Source: Pempheris klunzingeri (lineage: Eukaryota > Chordata > Actinopteri > Acropomatiformes > Pempheridae). Taken from it: a stretch of 64,000 nt of DNA. The stretch covers positions 2,747,470-2,811,469 of the forward strand of contig NC_092012.1 of assembly GCF_042242105.1 (NCBI RefSeq), written 5' to 3'. The translations under genes were made by a program, and so were the position numbers. This document shows, one piece after another, positions 44,175 through 56,400 of the stretch. Each line of letters begins with the position of its first letter. Position 1 is the first letter of the stretch. Under the pieces are notes generated by a model. It did no database searches. It saw only the letters and a program-made list of their open reading frames with translations, and was not told where the DNA came from.

Positions 44175-44809
44175 CTTCCCAAAGAGGAGTGATGAGACCT
44201 GACCACCTAATGAAGATTAATGACCTGTGGCGGCTGCAAAGAGACAAGAGATGGAGATGAATAAAGGTGAAAAAGGGAGAGACGGATAAAAACGACGACG
44301 ACAGACAAACAGGAAAAAAAAAAAAGTCAGAAAAATAATAATGTCCCGGAGCAGAAAAAGACAAAGATACAGACGCAGGTAAAGGTGAACAGTCAGAGAC
44401 GTCTCTGTCCTCGCCACTGAACGTTAAACCTTCTGACATTTTGCGTTTTAGCTCCTTATTTTTCTTCAACACGCTGACAGATACAGATGTTTTGCGGTGC
44501 CTGCTGGGAGCTCACTGCTGTGACACCATCCATTTAAGTTCACTCTCCTCTGGTTTTATTAATATGGTTTAAAAGAAGAAACCATCACTTATTAATGACC
44601 TCCTTTTGTATGACTCAGCCTGTATTTTAGAAGTCAGATCTTTTATAATTATACTGTATAAAACTAAAGTACAGTCGGTCCGTTCCTGCACACGCTGGTT
44701 CTCCAAATCAGAATAGTAGTTTTTAGAGCGATTGTGTCATGATTTAACTATCAGAAGTTGGAGAAAGTTCCCCAACACCACTTCACGAAAATAAGTCTGA
44801 TGCTATTTG

Positions 44810-45256
44810 CACATGGGCGTAAATAGTCTTTACACTTTTACCCTGAGATCAACAGTCTGCATGTGATGTCTGACGTTAGACCTGGGATTAAAAGCCTCTC
44901 TGCTCTCTGTTGATGCCAGTTTTCGGAAGCTAAGATTAGTTTTTCCTGAAGTGTAAAAATATTTGCTCATTGAAGTTTTGGGTCTGTGAGGTTGGAGGAA
45001 TAAACAAAAACTGGCTGTGGGTGTTTTAAGGCTTCCCAGTGTCAGTTCACACAATATCAAAGAGGAAGGAAAAAAAAACGTGTAAAGAAAATAACATTTC
45101 AGATATTAAAAAAAAAATGTGTATAATTGTTTTATTTCCACCTGTTGAGGAGCTTTTTTTAACTACATCAGCTCATTTCCTCCTCTTCTTCTTCTATGGT
45201 ATAATAACATGCTAGGATGTCATTCTCTTCTTCTACTGCGTTATAAGCGCATGTGA
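44810..45256 (-). repeat. inverted duplicate, right member
   Basis: Read on the minus strand it repeats 41300-41845: 'ttataacgcagtagaaga', 'ggaaatgagctgatgtagtt' and 'cactgggaagccttaaaac'. About 60 internal bases present in the left copy are missing or altered here near 44860. Confidence 0.85.
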
Positions 45257-45429
45257 TCGGAGCATTAGCGCCACCTGCTGTTTATCTTAATGCGCCAACT
45301 CCTAAAATTTCTGCTAGAAATTATGTTTTATATAAAACTAATTTGCAACAATTGGTGTGTGGTGCACTAATTATGATGCACTAAAATAATTTTATATTTT
45401 TTTTTATGACTTTTGTAAGTATATTTATC

Positions 45430-45790
45430 ATCTGTTTTATTTTTGTTCCAGATATTTGCTGCAAACACTTTTGACTCCAGACGATCTGAGAGGTCTGGAT
45501 GGTTCAGAGCGAAGCAGCAGGTCAAATATTAGTGTTTGAGTATTTTGTATATTTATATTTATATTTGTAGTATTTTGGTCTGAAACCACTCAGCACTTTA
45601 TAAACTGACAACATTATTTTAAAATCAATTTTCTGACCCACAGGAAGTCAGAGTGAAGATCTGAGATCCGGAGTAATGTCGTCTACTCTCTTGGTGTTTC
45701 AGTTAATTCAGCGTCCTGATTTATCTGCAGCCGTCTGATCGGATTTTTAGGGAGACCTGCAGAGACGCCGTTACAGTAGTCGAGCCTGCA
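45430..45790. other. possible dispersed repeat, unclassified
   Basis: Phrases such as 'gactccagacgatctgagag' and 'tacagtagtcgagcctgcag' look like a common fish retroposon, and the stretch runs directly into the LINE-like tail that follows. No second copy is present in the window, so this is from memory. Confidence 0.35.
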
Positions 45791-45794
45791 GAAG

Positions 45795-46060
45795 ATAAGA
45801 TAAGAGATAAGAGAGACTTTATTCATCTCACACTGGGGATATTTACTGGTTACAGCAACAGAGGAGACAGAAAAGGTGCAGAAACAAAGTAAATTACAAT
45901 TCTAATCAATAAGTCTAACAATAATTGTGTTTATTATTATTATTATTAGGTGTCCAGTTTCTGTAGCAGAGGTGATGCTGATGGACAACAGGGTGGTCCC
46001 AGTCGTGGAGGTGATGAGGAAGAGGAGGAAAACAGGTCTGGTGAAGCAACCGTGTTATGC
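45795..46060 (-). mobile_element. LINE 3'-end remnant
   Basis: 'agactttattcatctcacac' followed by 'ttacagcaacagaggagaca' resembles the tail at 5935-6440 in sirt3 intron 2 and matches the usual 3' end of fish LINEs. No coding capacity remains. Confidence 0.55.
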
Positions 46061-46139
46061 AGAGAGTTAGATATATATTTTAGGAACGGGTCACATGTGT
46101 GGGTCAAAGGTCACAGTCTGGGGAGCTGAGTGCTGTAAA

Positions 46140-46420
46140 GCTCTTCAGACTCTCACAGCAGCCGCTTTGTTTGTCATCCACAGTCGTCTCCAATATCATC
46201 ACGTCCCTGTGACTTACCCATAATCCTGAGCGCGTGTCGGCCGCAGGTCAAGGCCGTGTGACTTTTCACCCACCGTCCGCACCCAACGGTGAAGGTCAGC
46301 AGGCGATCGATGCGTCACCTGTCAGCATTTCATCACACCCGGATAGGTTTCACAGGTGGAAAGTTTAATTACAGCACCTCCGTCAGGCCGGTCAGCGTAG
46401 CTCACCAGACCCCAGTCAAA
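46140..46420. other. repeat-free, GC-balanced intergenic block
   Basis: Unlike its surroundings, it shows no repeat family found elsewhere here and has several CpGs. It could be a conserved regulatory element between drd4 and cdhr5; I see nothing more specific. Confidence 0.25.
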
Positions 46421-46775
46421 AAAATGCATAATTAGTCCAAGTTTAGTCCACAAAGGAGTCTTAAGCCTGAGATATAAAACATGTCTCAGTTATTGTAGCA
46501 GAACATATCTGCAAATGTGTTAGAGATGTGACACAGTTATGAGCCGTTATTTTAAATAATAATTGTGAACTGATGGTTGTTGACAGACGAGAATGTGTGT
46601 TCACAAAAACAGTGAAAATGCCAGTAGAGTTCTGTGTGTGAGGTGTGACCGCTGGATAAAGAGATCCATGTATGAGGCTTTCTTCTTAACAAGCTTTTGT
46701 TTTACACGTGACATCTGTACACGTTGATTTGTTCACACCTGCTGTGGACAAGATATTCGCAAATATGTTTGATGA

Positions 46776-46806
<31 letters not shown>
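46776..46806. repeat. (GT)n microsatellite
   Basis: About 13 GT units followed by CGCGC. Confidence 0.93.
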
Positions 46807-47665
46807 CTCTGAGTGTTATTTGTACTCAAGTGAATATTATCAGTCAAATATTACACTTTTTTCTCCACTGACAGCTTTTGTTACTGGCTATTTCATATAA
46901 TAATATTACTTTTAAGGTTTTACATGCAAATATTAACTCAGTGGCATCTTAAATATGTAGAAACTGTAGAAAAAGTGTTTAAAATCAGCTCTAACACATC
47001 CACTCATGACAGCAAAATGCCAATTACACACTAAAGCCTCAGTAATTATCATCCAATGATTAAAAATACGATAATAAAACACTTAACTTTTGATTTTTTA
47101 GGTATATTTTGCTGCTAATACCTCTGAAATTTTGCTAAAATACGATTTCTAATAAAGGACTTTTACCTGTAATGGAGTGTTTTTACTTAGACGTACTAAT
47201 GCTTTTAGTTTTAGTGAGTAAAGGATCTAATTGCTTCTTCTGCCACTGCCACAAACAACTTTCAACTAAAGCAGCATTTACACCACTAATTCCACTGAAA
47301 AATGCTGCAACATCTCCGTCCTTTTTTTTCTTTTCTGCTTCAGGTGGAACAAGAACATTATTAAGTAGGTCTCTAATGAGATTAGCTTCTCTGCTAAACC
47401 CCACCAACCCCAGTTACCGTTACATCACCAGCGCTGTGCTAATTATTATATAAAAAGGGTCGGTTAAAAGTCCAAAGTTTAGTATTACAAACGCGTTAAA
47501 TACAGACAAGAACGCGGCTAAACGATTAAAGCTTTTTATTAGAGACCACAAACAAAACTGTTATGGATGAATTATCAAAATAAAAGAAAAAACTGTGCAG
47601 TTAAATGTTCTCTGTCAGTGTTTTCCTGTTATATCTGATGTTTCAGGAATAATATCACGGCTGTG

Positions 47666-48084
47666 TTAAAGGATAACTTGTGTATTTTTAAACTCTTGTT
47701 ATTCTAAGTGTGTGACAGCATTATGGAAAGGATCCCTACAGAGAGAGACCTGGAAGATCCTTTTGGTTTAACCACAAACAGACGTTATATCGCTCTCTGC
47801 ACACACACCAGACTCCATTCACAAAAACAGGGATTTTACCTCACAGAACACAGGAGTCGCTGGTCTGCTGCTGCTTCGATTGGTTAGTTTATCTCTGTTA
47901 TTGTGTGTTAAACAAATATTGTGTTGGAGCCATATTAATACTTTAAAACACCAAAGTCACAAAATAGCACAAATAAACTAACAGATCGAGGCAGCAGGTC
48001 GAGCAGCAACTCCTGTGTAAAATTTGTGTTTTTATCAATGGAGTGTGGTTGCTGAGAGGAGAGGGATATAACAGCTGTGATGTC
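47666..48084. mobile_element. foldback MITE, copy 8, truncated right arm
   Basis: Has an intact left terminus TTAAAGGATAACTT, then an internal deletion to 'tgttattctaagtgtgtga'. The right arm ends after 'gggatataacagctgtga'. Confidence 0.87.
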
Positions 48085-48169
48085 AGAAGGGTTAGTGATG
48101 TGGAGTCCCATGAAAAATGAGGAATAATAATCTAATAATAGAAAATATAACAGTACAACAGTCACAGGG

Positions 48170-48325
48170 ACACTTTTCTGCTTGAAGAAGACTTTTACTT
48201 TAATACTTTAACCACATTTTCCTCATTATATTCACATACTTTTACTAAAGTAACATTTTTACCCATAACAGAGTATTTTTTAATACTTTTACTTAAGGAT
48301 CTGAATACTTCCTCCACCACTGTCA
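48170..48325. repeat. dispersed repeat, 'ggatctgaatacttcctcca' type
   Basis: Ends in 'acttaaggatctgaatactt' and 'cctccaccactg', the reverse-complement-compatible signature of the repeat at 36600-36970. Confidence 0.6.
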
Positions 48326-48513
48326 ATTCCCCCAAATAGTTTCTAAACGTTCAGCCTTTAAGTTTTAAATGTTTTAAAACTCTTGAGTTCTTTCTCTTTG
48401 TCTTGTGTTGAAGTAAGTTATAGATAAAGTTATAATGGAATTTGAAATTAAAGGGCTGCCTGTCGCTGATATGAGGGGCGAGAACTCCTCCTGGTGGTCA
48501 GACGGGAAACCAA

Positions 48514-48518
<5 letters not shown>

Positions 48519-48545
<27 letters not shown>

Positions 48546-48696
48546 TCAGTGTGTTCAGTGTGTGTTCAGTGTGTGTGTGTGTGTTTAGTGTGTGTGTGTG
48601 TTCAGTGTGCATGAACAGCATCTCTGCTTGGAAACATAATGTACGAGCTTCATGGGACGTCATGACACTGTGAGCTTGTTGTTCCCACACAGAGGA

Positions 48697-48736
<40 letters not shown>

Positions 48737-48786
48737 AGTACTTAGTGCCATGTATGACAGCCGGGTGTGTGTGTGTGTGTGTGTGC
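48519..48786. repeat. cluster of GT microsatellites
   Basis: Three GT blocks (about 48519-48620 with GTTCAGT interruptions, 48700-48733 and 48765-48785) within 270 bases. They create spurious Cys/Val open frames. Confidence 0.93.
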
Positions 48787-49161
48787 ACAGCGGTGCCTTG
48801 TCCACATGTGAAGCCGTTATGTGTCCCAGTTTGTGCCAGTGTGAGTGTGTGTCGTTGGACAGGATGGAGCGAGATGGGAGAACATCTTTGTGTTGCTGGT
48901 TGTTGTTCAGTCTCGTCCATCTCTGGGTGTTATGGGAAAAGACCGGGAATATGTCATGTGGTTTCTCATTGTCTCACTGTCCCATGACAGGAATTAAAAA
49001 CAACACTGTGTCAGTTTGTCCCTCAGTATCCTCTTAATCTTTAGAAACAGACTGGAGGAAATGGTGCTTTTGCTTGGGACTATTTTCAGCGGCGGATTGA
49101 GTGTTTGTAGTGATGAAGGAACATGACACCCAGTGCGACAGCAAGGCTCACTGCTGAGTTT

Positions 49162-49885
49162 TTAAAGGAGTATTCTGGGATTTTTAAATCTGGGCCCCAC
49201 ATTTATATATTTTGGGTGAAATGAACAGTGTGTACCAAAAGTTTTGGAATCTGGATCAGAGTAGGTCCACTAAAAGTGCTTGTTTTAGCCACTGACAGGC
49301 TCAGATTGTTATTCTAAGTGTGTGACAGCATCATGGAAAGGATCCCTACAGAGAGAGACCTGGAAGATCCTTTTGGTTTAACCACAAACAGCCGTTATAT
49401 CGCTCTCTGCACACACACCAGACTCCATTCACAAAAACAGCAATTTTACCTCACAGAACACAGGAATTGCTGGTCTGCCGCTGCCTTGGTCGGTTGGGTT
49501 TTTTTGTGTTACAAATATGGTGTTGGAGCCAAACGAGTCACACAACAACACAAACAAACTAACTGATCGAGACAGCGGTAGACCAGAAACAACCATGTAA
49601 AATTACTGTTTTTATCAATGGAGTCTGGTGGCTCTGAAGCAAGCAATGCCGCAGCTGTTTGTGGTTAAACAAAAAAGTTCTTACAGGTCTATTTCTGTAG
49701 GGGTCCTATCTGCAATGTTGTCAAATAACAATCTGAGCCTGTCAGTGGCAAAAACAAGCACTTTTAGTGGGCGTACTTTGATTGGACACAATTGTGGAGG
49801 CGATCTACTGGACCAATTACAAAAATGTTGTGTCTGCCGCTCATTTTGAACCCAAAATATGTAAAATATCAGAGCTATCCTTTAA
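49162..49885. mobile_element. foldback MITE, copy 9, full length with both TTAA ends
   Basis: This copy defines the element: TTAAAGGAGTATTCTGG at the left, CAGAGCTATCCTTTAA at the right, 724 bp. Nearly the whole length folds back on itself, with inner arms containing 'ctgccgctgcc' and 'gacagcggtagacca'. No coding sequence. Confidence 0.92.
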
Positions 49886-49926
49886 GTTTAAGCCTAATGA
49901 ATTGAATAAAATCACTTGTGTGTGGC

Positions 49927-49929
<3 letters not shown>

Positions 49930-49957
<28 letters not shown>

Positions 49958-49958
49958 T
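49930..49958. repeat. (GT)n microsatellite
   Basis: About 14 GT units, roughly 400 bases before the cdhr5 start codon. Confidence 0.93.
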
Positions 49959-49959
49959 G

Positions 49960-50361
49960 TATGTCATCACTAGTGAATCCACATCAACAAGCAGGCTGAT
50001 CCAGTAACTTTAAACAAGTCTGTCTAACCTGAAGAGTATTCAGCCATGTGAGAAATGTCTCCAGCTTCCAACATTCCTCTGCTGGACTCCTCCCAGAATG
50101 CATCAGGGCCACCGATACACAACGACCCATCCAGCTCAAAACAGATGCAAGTATTTTAGTAGGAGGCTGCGAGTCCTCTGCTGGCAGGCGTTTAATGCAA
50201 TATGTGCCCGTAAGATGAAGTCACAAACATTGCAACTGTAGTCGACTCCCACTCGCCGGGCAGCACAGACGGGGCATTATGTGGACGAGTACCAGCTGGT
50301 ACCACGGGCTCCTCATCCTCCTGCGGGACTTCATTTGTTGGTGCCTTTTGGAAATCAGGAC
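49960..50361 (+). promoter_or_regulatory. cdhr5: cdhr5 upstream region
   Basis: Sequence preceding the cdhr5 ATG must hold its promoter and 5'UTR. No TATA box or known motif is certain. It is placed by position only. Confidence 0.35.
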
Positions 50362-50452
50362 ATGGAAGTGAAATCGAAGAGCAAACCTGTGGACGTTCTC
50401 CTCGGATGCGTCGTCGCCGTCTGCCTTTGTGCGGCCTGTGCGGCCGAAAGAC
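50362..50452 (+). CDS. cdhr5: cdhr5 coding exon 1 (signal peptide)
   Basis: Encodes MEVKSKSKPVDVLLGCVVAV and then CLCAACAAER: a basic n-region, a hydrophobic core and small residues before the likely cleavage site. The donor AC|GTGAGT leaves phase 1. Prediction rests on these features and phase with exon 2. Confidence 0.78.
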
Positions 50453-53400
50453 GTGAGTAGAGCTCTGGTGTGTGTCATGTGTGGATGCTGAGGGTCCATA
50501 CAAGTCTGGGTATTTGGGATTTTCTATTTCCCCACATGTGATCTCTGATGACGAGAAGCTAAAACTTGTTATTTCCTTCTCCGATTCCTTCATCTGAGGG
50601 ATTTTTAAAGGCCTAAAGAGGCAAAAGAATCCAGTGTTTCACAAGAAAGAAGCAGAAATTTGACAAAAGTTGGAGAAAAATAACAGAACTTTGTGCAGCT
50701 TCAGATTCTTTAGGTCCACTTAGGTTTGGAAATACTGCTTTAAATGATAGAAAATACTGAAAAATATCCCTAAAAAAGGAGTTTTTAGGGCTTGTTTTTC
50801 AGCACTGTGTGAAAAATCACTGTCCATATATGTAAAGATAAGATTTATCACACACTAGATAAAAGCAGCATTGATCTAAAGCCTTCAGATCACAGTCAGA
50901 CCAGCTGTTTCACCCTGTGTCCAGCCTTAATGCTAAGCTAATGCTATAGTGTCATGTTTACTGTACGAGACGTGAAGTTCTCAAAATGCCGAACTATCCC
51001 TTTAAGGTAAAACACTTCAGGTGAACAGGGTAGAAATTAATAATAGTAGGTATCATCATGAAGCCTTACTCACATTAAGATAATAATGTGTTACAGGTTT
51101 TCTGATGTGTTATGGTACAATATGAAAATGATGAATTATTATCTTTGTAAAAAGTTTTTAAATTGTGTCAAAATATTAAACTTCTATTAAAACCTTCATT
51201 CTTTTATATTATTTCATGTGGGGCCATGTTCATGATTTAAACTGTTGTGTAACTGGGCAGGTATTTTTACTGGGAGCACTGGTCTGGGTACTGGTCTGAG
51301 TACTGTCTGAGTACTGTCTGAGTACTGGTCTGGGTACTGGTCTGGGTACTGGTCTGGGTTCTGGTCTGGGAATTGGTCTGGGTACTGGTTGCAGGACTGG
51401 TCTGACTACTGGTCTGAGTACTGGTCTGAGTACTGATTGCGGTACTGGTCCGACTACTGGTCTGGGTACTGGCCTGAGTACTGGTCTGGGTACTGGTCTG
51501 AGTACTGGTCTGGGTACTGGTCTTAGTACTGGTCTGGGTACTGGTCTGAGTACTTGTTGGATGTCTCAGCCGTTGTGTTTACACAAACAATCCCAGCGTG
51601 GTCAGATGGAGGCTGGGGGGTCAGTAAGGGGTTAATAACAGGTTAAACCACCCACAGAAACTCTTTTAGTTTTAAAGGTTTCATGTTTTAATCTCACAGT
51701 GTTAGTGGTTCTAATACTACTTCAGTGTTACTGAGGTAAAAGTATGAGAACATAATGAGGAAAATATAGTAAAGGTATGAAAGTAAAAGTCTTTTTTAAG
51801 AAGAAAAGTCTCCCTGTGACTTTAATATTATATATATATATCTCAGTAGATTATTATTCCTCATCACTGATGGAAAAGCAGGATTTTACTGCTTTACTAA
51901 GTGGTGAGAATAGTGAGAAAGTGACTCCTTCAGCGATGCTTGTTTCAGTCCAAATCTCTATATTAAGAACAGAGAGAGACCTGGAAGATCCTTTTGGTTT
52001 AACCACAAACAGCCGTTACATCGCTCACCAGACTCCATTGACAAAAACAGTAATTTTACATTGTGGGACACATGTGTTTCTGGACCAGATGTTGTGACTT
52101 TGGTGTTTTAATACCTTAGATTGGATCCAAACAAAAACCTTTTACACACCAAAACTGCACAAAATTACAAACAAACAAACCGATCGAGGCAGCGATAGAC
52201 CAGCAGTTCCAGTTTTCTGTGAGCTAAAATCACTGTTTTTGTCAATGGAGTCTGGTGTGTGTGCTGTTTGTGGTTAAACCAAAAGGATCTTCCAGGTCTC
52301 TCTCTGTAGGGATCCTTTCCATGATGCTGTCACACACTTAGAATAACACTCTGAGCCTGTCAGTGGATCAAACAAGCACTTTAGCACTTTAAATGGACAT
52401 TTGATCATGTTGGATGTTGGATTTTCACTCATGTGTCTAAACTCTTGCTTTGTCCACCTCTCTCAGTCTGCACGGTTCCTCCAGGCCCCGTGGCGGTCTC
52501 AGAAAACAACACAGCTGATGTGCAGGTGGTGACGATCAGCTCCATCAGCGATGTGACGCTGACAGTCACCGTGAACCCTGAGGATCTGTTCTACCTGAGA
52601 GGGAACGCCCTAATGGTAAAGAAAGGGTTGGACTACGAGGTAATTATAGCGAGACTGATCCAGGTCTGTCTTTAAGACTCTCAAATATGCAGTAAGATCA
52701 TTTTTGTTTACCTGGAAACAGCCGTTATTTCACTCTCTTCAAAGCCACCAGACTCCATTGACAAAACCAGCAATTTTACTAGTGACTTGCTGGTCTACCA
52801 CTGTCTCGATCAGTTACTTTTGTTTGTGTTACTGTGTGACTTAGGTGTATTGAAGGGTTAGTTCGGATCCAGTTAGTTTGTTGGTGTAACAAACAATAAC
52901 GCAAAAAAGCGAGCTGATCGAGACAGTGGTAGACCAGCAACTGCTGCGGTCTGTGAGGTAAAATTATTGTTTTTGTCAATGGAGTCTGGTGTGTGTGCAG
53001 AGAGTGATATAACGGCTGTTTGTGGTTAAACCAAAAGGATCTTCCAGGTCTCTCTCTGTAGGGATCCTTTCCATAATGCTGTCACACACTTAGAATAACA
53101 ATCTGAGCCTGTCAGTGGCTAAAACAAACACTTTTAGTGGACATAATCGATTGTGTGCGTTGCCCTGAAGGATTACGTTACAGCTCGGTTTCTGCTTGTT
53201 CTTGGCTGTCGGCTGAGGTGACACTCCAAAAGCTTTTGCACCCTCCAGTTACTTCAAACCCTAAATATACAAGAATAGGGTCCAGGTTTTAAAATATTGG
53301 AGTTACCCTTTAATACAGCAGTAATATTAACAGGAAAACGCTGACAGAGAACATTTGACTGCATTAGGAATCCTTTTACCTGAGATACTTTAAGTGGATT

Positions 53401-56400
53401 CAGCTGATGATACTTTTATTCACTTGAATGCAGGACTTTTACTTGTAATGGAGTGTTTTCAGGTATTAGTGCTTGTAATTAAGTAAGTAAGGATCTGAAT
53501 TTAACTAATGTATCTGCTGTGTGTGTTTGTCAGTCCCTGTCCAGTGCAGCTCTGGTGGTGTGGGTGCAGTGCAGCAGAGCAGGCTCCAGATCTGTGAGTA
53601 CCACAGTCAAACACAACACCACGATAATAAGAAGAAGGAGAAGGAGCGTAAACATCGGCCACAAGGCCACGACGCCGTGTGTGTGTTTCTCTTCATTCTC
53701 AGTGAAGAGGAAGTTGCTGCTGTGCTCTCTTCCAGGTGAACGAGTCGGTGGAGGTTTTGGTTGAAAACGCCAACGATAACCCGCCAAACTTTGCACAGAA
53801 CCACTTCGTACTAGAAGTGAACGAGGTGAGTGTTACACAGAGCTACTTACTGAGAGGTAATCCGTCTTTATTTTACTCTATTAACATTTTTAGTCAGCTG
53901 TAACAAAGGTATCAGCCTGAGGAAATGTTATGAGGTATTATTACAGGTTATCGTATTATTCTAGTTAACTAAAACTAAACTAAGAACTAAAACTAGGTGT
54001 GAAAGAACGTTTTAATCAACTGTAACAATAATAAAAACTGCAGAAAAGAACAAAAACTAAGTGAAGTTAATTAATAAACACAGGAAATGTCTTCAGTGTT
54101 GGTGCAGATCTTCATATCTGTATTGATTATAATCCCGATGTGGAACTCTTAAATCTGCCCCTGACCAACATCCCTTATATTATAAGATATAATGAAGTAA
54201 AAACTAATAGTGAAACTAACGAAAACGAAACATTTTTAAACAATACAAACTGAAGTGAAGCCAACAAACCCACCCTGGAAACTAAACTGAACTGAAAACA
54301 AAAATTAAGAAACAAAACGAACATAAAAACGAATGAAAAAACATTAAACTATAATAACTGAAAGGCTTCGTTCCTGCTGGGGACAGTTTACAGTTTGTAT
54401 ATTGTATGTATATATGTTCTAGATATATAATCCATCTTTATTTTACTCTGGCTGTTGCCATGGACACAGAAATTAAACTGTTGATTTCTCTATAAAAAAG
54501 CAGTGTAATAGAAATGAACCCTGACAGTTTGTAGCTGGACCTCGACCCTCTTTAATTAATTTACATTATACTTTGACTCCACAACATTTTATCTCACCAC
54601 AATACACACTTGTTGAATTCTCGATTCTGATCTGGTCAGTTGCAGAAATCTGCAGTCGGTTATTTCTGTGTAAAAGACTGTCGCTATGGCAGATTATAGC
54701 AGAAATAAAATCATTTTTTAAATCAAGAAAGTCACTTTTTTAAATCAATAAAATCAGTTTTTAAATAGTCATTTTTTAAATCAATAAAATCAGTTTTTAA
54801 ATCAATAAAATCATTTTTTTAAATCAATAAAATAATTTTTTAATCAATAGTCATTTTTTAAATAAATAAAATCATTTTTTAAATCAATAAAATCATTTTT
54901 TAATCAATAGTCATTTTTAAATAAATAAAATCATTTTTTAAATCAATAAAAAAAAATTTTTAAATCAAGAACGTAATTTTTTTAATCAATAAAATAATTT
55001 TTTTAAATCAATAAAATATTTTTTTAAATCAAGAATGTCATTTTTTAAATAAAGTAATTTTTTAAATCAATAAAATCATTTTTTAATAGTCATTTTTTAA
55101 ATCAATAAAATCATTTTTTAAATCAATAAAATCTTCTTTAAATACATTTTTAATGTTACAATATTGATTCCTTTGGTAAGAAGCAGGTTAACGCTGCGTT
55201 CAGGTGATTCAGGATCCTTCATCATCCTGTCAGGGTTCGTCCTCCCTCAAACATTTATTTGATAGATGTGGTTATTGAGGTGTCGCTGCCATAACCTGAG
55301 TGAATGATCCCAGTTCTTCCTCCCACAGTGTTTGATGTCGTCTTGTGTCTCCTGCAGCTCGCTCCACTAAACTCCAGCGTCGGACTGATAGAAGCTACAG
55401 ACGTCGACTCGGAGCCGCTTTACTATCGATTAGAGTCTGCAACAGTAAGGACCGATCTGATGTCGCCATGCCAAGCTTGTTATAGTTTTATTCTTTGTTA
55501 TCTTATCTGATATAAAGTTCATAATATCCTTCTGTTCTTATTCAGGATAAATATTTCCGCCTGGAAAACATCAACACTCCAAAGATTCTGGTCAAAAGCG
55601 TCCTGGACTATGATGTTGTGCAGAAGATCTCTCTGGTTTTACATGTGCAGGTACAGAAATCACTCACTTTGATTTCCTTTATATAACTTTTTATTTGTGC
55701 CGTTCAGTTCAGACATTCGTCATTTGGCAAATCTATAAAATATAATCTAAATAATTTATCAATCTCAGGATTCTCTTATACACTGTCGCCCATAAAGTTG
55801 GAATAAAATGGTTTTTTTTACCTCTTCTCATGAAATGATTGTGACAATGTGATTTATTCTTGATAAATAAAGTTTATATCTTCTCTACTTTATTGATCAA
55901 ACTCTTCCAAACACATCACAGTGAAACTTAAACCACAATGAACCTTTGCAGACTGTGTATTCAGGCTTTAACAACATTGGGGGATTATTCCAACTTTATG
56001 GGCACCAGTGTCGTATATTGTATATTTACATGTGAATTTCATGGACAAACAACAACAACAAACCTGATAAAACTCAAGAAAATACTGAACAAACAGTAAA
56101 ATAAGAATTAAAATAAATAGATAAGTAAAAGGAGTTCTAGTTTCAGCTTCCTGCTTCTCTTTGACCTTTGACCTGTAAACGTGTCTCCAGGACACGTTCA
56201 ACGGCTCGGCGTCCGACCAGCCCTTCTTCACATCGGTGGCGACCATCACGGTGCACGTGAGGGACGTCGACAACCGGCCTCCGTGGTTCCAGCCGTGTTT
56301 GAGGACCAGCTTGGGCAGCGCCAAGCTGTGCGTGAGCGCCGGCTACAGGGGCAAAGTCAACCTCACGGAGAAGGAGGTGTGAGCGTCTGAGTTCATAACG

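Noticed and set aside
48652..48987. Cys/Val-rich plus-strand frame and His/Thr-rich minus-strand frame
   Set aside because: Both are translations of GT/CA microsatellites.
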